Source of the DNA: Thermoleophilia bacterium
Lineage (GTDB): Bacteria > Actinomycetota > Thermoleophilia > Gaiellales > Gaiellaceae
Reading direction: 5' to 3'
Assembly (NCBI GenBank): GCA_025935275.1
Contig: JAICVP010000077.1
Coordinates: 1 to 8,530, forward strand
Length of the DNA: 8,530 nt
Both the position numbers and the translations under genes were made by a program. Shown here in pieces: positions 5,866-8,530 of this stretch. The notes below the pieces were generated by a model. It worked only from the letters and a program-made list of their open reading frames with translations. It did not search any database and was not told where the DNA came from. Positions within the stretch are counted from its first letter, which is position 1. Every line of letters starts with the position of its first letter.

Positions 5866-6708
5866 TTAGGGTGATTCGTACGAGTAGAAGCCGGCGCCGG
5901 ACTTCCGCCCGAGCCGCCCGGCGGCGACGTGCTCGCGGAGGAGCGGGCATGGCTCGTAGCGCTCGTCGCCGAGCCCATCCCTGAGAACCTCGAGGATCGC
6001 CACGCAGGTGTCGAGCCCGATCAGGTCGGCGAGCGCGAGCGGCCCCATCGGATGGTTGAACCCCAGCTTCGCGATCGTGTCGATTGCCTCCGGCTCGGCC
6101 ACGCCCTCATGGAGCGCCCAGACGGCCTCGTTGATGAAGGGCAGGAGGATCCGGTTCGAGACGAAGCCGGGAAAGTCGTTCGCCTCGGCAGGCGTCTTGC
6201 CGAGCTCCTGCGCGAGCTCGACCACTGCTCCCCTCGTCTCCGGCGACGTCTCCTTGGTGCTCACGACCTCGACGAGCGCCATCACCGGGACGGGGTTGAA
6301 GAAATGCATCCCGATGACCTTGTCCGGCCGGCTCGTCGCGGCGGCGAGCGACGCGATCGGGATCGAGGACGTGTTCGAGGCGAGGATCGCCTCTGCCGGA
6401 AGCACCGCGTCGGCCTCGCGGAAGATCGCTTCCTTCACGGCCTGATCCTCGACGACGGCCTCGATCATCAGGTCGGCGGGCACGATCCCGTCCACCGGCG
6501 AGACGCGGCCGAGCACCTCCGCAGGATCGACCTCGGCGCCCTTCGCAGCCAGGCGCTCCAGGCTTTTCGCCATCACGGCGAGCCCGCGGTCGACCGCGCC
6601 CGGGGCCGCATCGTGGAGCGACACCTGCCGCCCGGACGCGGCGAGCACCTGTGCGATGCCGCCGCCCATCTGGCCCGCGCCGACGACGAGGACGTGCTCG
6701 AAGCTCAC
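5866..6708 (-). CDS. 3-hydroxybutyryl-CoA dehydrogenase (3-hydroxyacyl-CoA dehydrogenase family)
   Basis: A 280-residue NAD(P)-dependent enzyme interconverting 3-hydroxybutyryl-CoA and acetoacetyl-CoA in the cytoplasm. The N-terminal Rossmann fold shows VVGAGQMGGGIA (8-19), with D33 at the end of the second strand suggesting NAD preference. Aligning by spacing with the human short-chain enzyme (Ser137, His158, Glu170, Asn208) gives S114, H135 in MHFFNPVPVM, E147 and N185 in GFVSNRILLP, all conserved. The C-terminal domain has HPMGPLALADLIGLD and ends in GRKSGAGFYSY, as usual. The start is GTG at 6708, 10 bases after the stop of the YihY gene, with no Shine-Dalgarno site but a TAAGCT hexamer 7 bases ahead. 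With the thiolase two genes upstream it forms adjacent steps of C4 acyl-CoA metabolism: butyrate-type beta-oxidation, PHB or related routes. The physiological direction cannot be told from sequence. Confidence 0.95.
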   Translation of the reverse strand: MSFEHVLVVGAGQMGGGIAQVLAASGRQVSLHDAAPGAVDRGLAVMAKSLERLAAKGAEVDPAEVLGRVSPVDGIVPADLMIEAVVEDQAVKEAIFREADAVLPAEAILASNTSSIPIASLAAATSRPDKVIGMHFFNPVPVMALVEVVSTKETSPETRGAVVELAQELGKTPAEANDFPGFVSNRILLPFINEAVWALHEGVAEPEAIDTIAKLGFNHPMGPLALADLIGLDTCVAILEVLRDGLGDERYEPCPLLREHVAAGRLGRKSGAGFYSYESP

Positions 6709-6715
6709 AAACGAC

Positions 6716-6721
6716 AGCTTA
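6716..6721 (-). promoter_or_regulatory. Candidate -10 element overlapping the YihY stop codon
   Basis: The minus strand reads TAAGCT (TANNNT), whose TAA is also the stop codon of the upstream YihY gene. It is followed by 7 bases and then the GTG start of the dehydrogenase. That spacing fits actinobacterial leaderless promoters, and no Shine-Dalgarno site is present. A -35 box is not recognisable. Confidence 0.35.
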
Positions 6722-7549
6722 TGAGCGCCGCTTCTCCTTTCGCGCCCGTTCGTCGACCTCCGCGCCGATGAGGAAGATCGTCGCCGAGACGAGGATGTAG
6801 GACGTGAGCACCAGGAACACCGTCAGGCTCCCCGTGGCGCTCTTGAAGTTCGCCACCTCCGTGACCCAGCCGCGGAAGAGTGCGGAGGCGACGAGCCAGG
6901 TGGCGATGACGAGGAGGGAGCCTGCGCTCGCCCAGCGGACATCGGGCCTTTCGGCCGGCGCGTAGCGAAAGAGCAGCGTCACCGCCGCCCAGAGGAACAC
7001 GATCGCAACGGGCCAGCGCAGGATGCTGAGAAGGGTGTCGAGCACACCGTCGGTCATCGAGGGGGCGAGCACCTGGACCAGGACAGCAGCGATCAAGCAG
7101 GCGACGACCGCGACGCCCAGCCCCGCCGCGACTCCCAGCCGCCGCAGCTTCGAGCGGCTCTCCTCCACCTCGTGGATGCGGTTCAGCGCCTGCATGACAG
7201 CGTTCACCGCCCAGGTCATGTCCCAGACGACCAACGCCACCGCGAGCGCGATGAGGGGCGCCTTGTCGCTCGTGAAGATCTGCTGCACGGTGAAGTCGAT
7301 CGCGCTGGACACGGGCTGCGTCAGGTGGGCCTGGAGCGCCGGGGCGATCGTGTCCGTCCACACGTCTTCGAGGCCGAACGTGCCGAGAAGGGCCAGTCCG
7401 AGGAGCGTGAGCGGGACGAGCGCGACAAGGGCTCGGAACGCGATCGCAGACGCGTAGGTCAGCAGGTTGTGCTCGGAGAAGCACGTGGCGACGTCGTGGG
7501 CCGCATCGCGCAGGCTGTCGGTGCGGACCGGAAGGGCGCGGGTGGCCAT
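6719..7549 (-). CDS. YihY/BrkB family inner-membrane protein
   Basis: A 276-residue integral membrane protein with about six predicted helices: roughly 35-60, 97-118, 139-163, 177-196, 206-226 and 242-264. Family-typical segments are seen: an N-terminal amphipathic region followed by LTYASAIAFRALVALVPL (30-47), FRYAPAERPDVRW (194-206) and the last helix with YILVSATIFLIGAEVDE (251-267), then a basic cytoplasmic tail. The family was once annotated as ribonuclease BN, but that activity belongs to another protein. Members' molecular role is unsettled, and transport or envelope functions have been proposed. The ATG at 7549 is preceded by AGGGAAG. An overlapping frame reaching 7583 is a shadow. 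The gene sits between thiolase and dehydrogenase genes without an obvious functional link. Confidence 0.92.
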   Translation of the reverse strand: MATRALPVRTDSLRDAAHDVATCFSEHNLLTYASAIAFRALVALVPLTLLGLALLGTFGLEDVWTDTIAPALQAHLTQPVSSAIDFTVQQIFTSDKAPLIALAVALVVWDMTWAVNAVMQALNRIHEVEESRSKLRRLGVAAGLGVAVVACLIAAVLVQVLAPSMTDGVLDTLLSILRWPVAIVFLWAAVTLLFRYAPAERPDVRWASAGSLLVIATWLVASALFRGWVTEVANFKSATGSLTVFLVLTSYILVSATIFLIGAEVDERARKEKRRS

Positions 7550-7552
7550 GGG

Positions 7553-7559
7553 CTTCCCT
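7553..7559 (-). promoter_or_regulatory. Shine-Dalgarno site of the YihY gene
   Basis: AGGGAAG on the minus strand, 3 bases before the ATG at 7549 (AGGGA core 5 bases away). It supports this ATG, and it contrasts with the downstream dehydrogenase and adenosyltransferase genes, which lack such a site. Confidence 0.6.
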
Positions 7560-7600
7560 ACCCGGCCCCGCGCGGTAGGACACGCCTGGGCGAGCGGTCT

Positions 7601-8530
7601 CTAGACCTCGATGAGAACGGCGTCGCCGCCGCCGCCGCCCGAGCAGATGGCGGCGAGGCCAAGCCCGCCGCCATTCCGGCGCAGGTCGTGCACCATCGTC
7701 GTGAGGATCCGGGCCCCGGAGGCGCCGATGGGATGGCCGAGGGCGACCGCGCCTCCGTTCACGTTGACGCGCTCCGGATCGGCGCCGAGCAACTCGGCGG
7801 AGTGGACGACGACGGAGGAGAAGGCCTCGTTCAGCTCGACGCGCTCGACGTCGCCGATCGTCTTCCCGGCCTTGTCGAGCGCCTTCGTCCCCGCCTTGGC
7901 GGGGGTGCGCGCGAGATAGGCGAACTCGTCGGCGACATAGGCCTGGGCGACGATCGTGGCCAGCACCTCGAGACCGTGTGCCTTGGCGTATTCGTCGCTC
8001 GTGAGCACGAGAGCACCCGCGCCGTCGTTGACCCCGGGGGCGTTCCCCGCCGTGGTCGTGCCCTCGGGGTCGAACACGGGCTTCAAGGACGAGAGCTTCT
8101 CGTAGGACGTGTCGCGCCGCGGCCCTTCGTCGGCGGTCACGTCGCCGACGGCGACGAGCTCGTCGTCGAAGAGGTGGTTGTCCATCGCGTTCACAGCGCG
8201 CTCGTGGGAGCGGAGCGCCCAGCGGTCCTGATCCTCCCGGGAGATGCCGAGCTCGCGCGAGACGAAGGACGCCTGCTCGACCATGTGCTTCTGGTCGAAG
8301 GTGGAGGTCAGTCCGTCGTGAGTCATGAGGTCGATCAGCGACCCGTCGCCGAGCCGGTAGCCGAAGCGCGCCTTCTTGAGCACGTAGGGCGCATTCGTCA
8401 TCGACTCCATGCCGCCGGCGACGATGACGCTGTGGTCGCCGGAGCGGATCATCTGGTCGGCGATCTGAACGGCGCGGATGCTGGAGGCGCAGACCTTGTT
8501 GATGGTGTCCGAGGGCACCTCGACCGGCAG
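7601..8530 (-). CDS. Acetyl-CoA C-acetyltransferase (thiolase), 5' partial
   Basis: The frame is open to the window edge, giving 309 C-terminal residues of a protein normally about 390-400 long; the missing 80 or so residues lie to the right. The GTG at 8518 is internal because coding similarity continues through it. The enzyme condenses two acetyl-CoA into acetoacetyl-CoA or runs thiolytically in reverse. Visible catalytic features: nucleophile Cys14 in NKVCASS, GGMESMTNAPY just after it, the covering-loop HM near 82-83, NEAF (Asn234), His266 in GHPIGASG and Cys296 in ICSGGG. The Asn-to-His and His-to-Cys spacings (32 and 30) equal those of the Zoogloea enzyme. The ICSGG..GDAVLIEV ending resembles actinobacterial FadA-type thiolases. 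It is the first gene in the window of the minus-strand cluster; 51 bases separate it from the YihY gene. Confidence 0.95.
   Translation of the reverse strand: MPVEVPSDTINKVCASSIRAVQIADQMIRSGDHSVIVAGGMESMTNAPYVLKKARFGYRLGDGSLIDLMTHDGLTSTFDQKHMVEQASFVSRELGISREDQDRWALRSHERAVNAMDNHLFDDELVAVGDVTADEGPRRDTSYEKLSSLKPVFDPEGTTTAGNAPGVNDGAGALVLTSDEYAKAHGLEVLATIVAQAYVADEFAYLARTPAKAGTKALDKAGKTIGDVERVELNEAFSSVVVHSAELLGADPERVNVNGGAVALGHPIGASGARILTTMVHDLRRNGGGLGLAAICSGGGGGDAVLIEV
7625..7639 (-). repeat. (GCC)5 trinucleotide run in the thiolase active-site loop
   Basis: Five tandem GCC units on the plus strand encode five consecutive Gly (GGC) residues directly after the catalytic ICS motif. Related thiolases usually have a shorter Gly run interrupted by another residue such as Gln. 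It may be a slippage-prone site, though it keeps the frame here. Confidence 0.6.

Noticed and set aside
4663..5874. 403-residue plus-strand reading frame
   Set aside because: It lies opposite the HD-GYP gene, has no recognisable domain, and is the expected antisense open frame of a high-GC gene.
5929..6771. 280-residue plus-strand reading frame
   Set aside because: It mirrors the dehydrogenase gene on the other strand, with Arg/His/Asp-rich content and no family motifs.
6705..7583. 292-residue minus-strand frame overlapping the YihY gene
   Set aside because: Its translation is Arg/His-rich without membrane helices, while the other frame gives a complete YihY/BrkB protein with a Shine-Dalgarno site.

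Overview
This is a gene-dense, high-GC stretch of bacterial chromosome with no mobile elements, RNA genes or CRISPR. The GC-rich codon use and mycobacterial-like thiolase and lipoprotein types suggest an actinobacterium. The surface-protein modules (paired Cys 'CRLDG..FASC' Ig-like repeats, then Fn3 and PASTA) are, as far as I recall, common in the class Thermoleophilia (Solirubrobacter/Gaiella relatives). That placement is an inference.

Layout. On the plus strand, positions 2-2626 hold the 3' part of a large modular surface protein: four Ig-like repeats, a fifth Ig-like domain, an unclassified beta-rich module, Fn3, PASTA, a Pro/Thr stalk, a membrane helix and a short cytoplasmic tail. Everything else is on the minus strand, read from the right edge leftwards: an acetyl-CoA acetyltransferase (5' end outside the window), a YihY/BrkB membrane protein, a 3-hydroxybutyryl-CoA dehydrogenase, a response regulator with an HD-GYP domain, a lipoprotein resembling the LppX/LprAFG family, a PduO-type cob(I)alamin adenosyltransferase and a TauE/SafE-type permease. 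Gaps between these genes are 51, 10, 63, 53 and 38 bases, and the last pair overlaps by 25 bases. The two strands converge on a shared CTAG that supplies both stop codons. No stretch over 300 bases lacks a gene.

How they fit. The thiolase and the dehydrogenase catalyse adjacent steps of C4 acyl-CoA metabolism (2 acetyl-CoA to acetoacetyl-CoA to 3-hydroxybutyryl-CoA, or the reverse). The adenosyltransferase makes adenosylcobalamin, which a methylmalonyl-CoA-type mutase outside the window could use. The c-di-GMP regulator, lipoprotein, YihY protein and permease have no obvious role in that pathway and may simply be co-transcribed housekeeping genes.

The most unusual features are in gene starts. 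The permease seems to lack a usable ATG/GTG/TTG and probably starts at a CTG behind a good Shine-Dalgarno site. At least two other genes lack a Shine-Dalgarno site and have a TANNNT hexamer placed for leaderless transcription. I found no clear evidence for a wholly new biological system.
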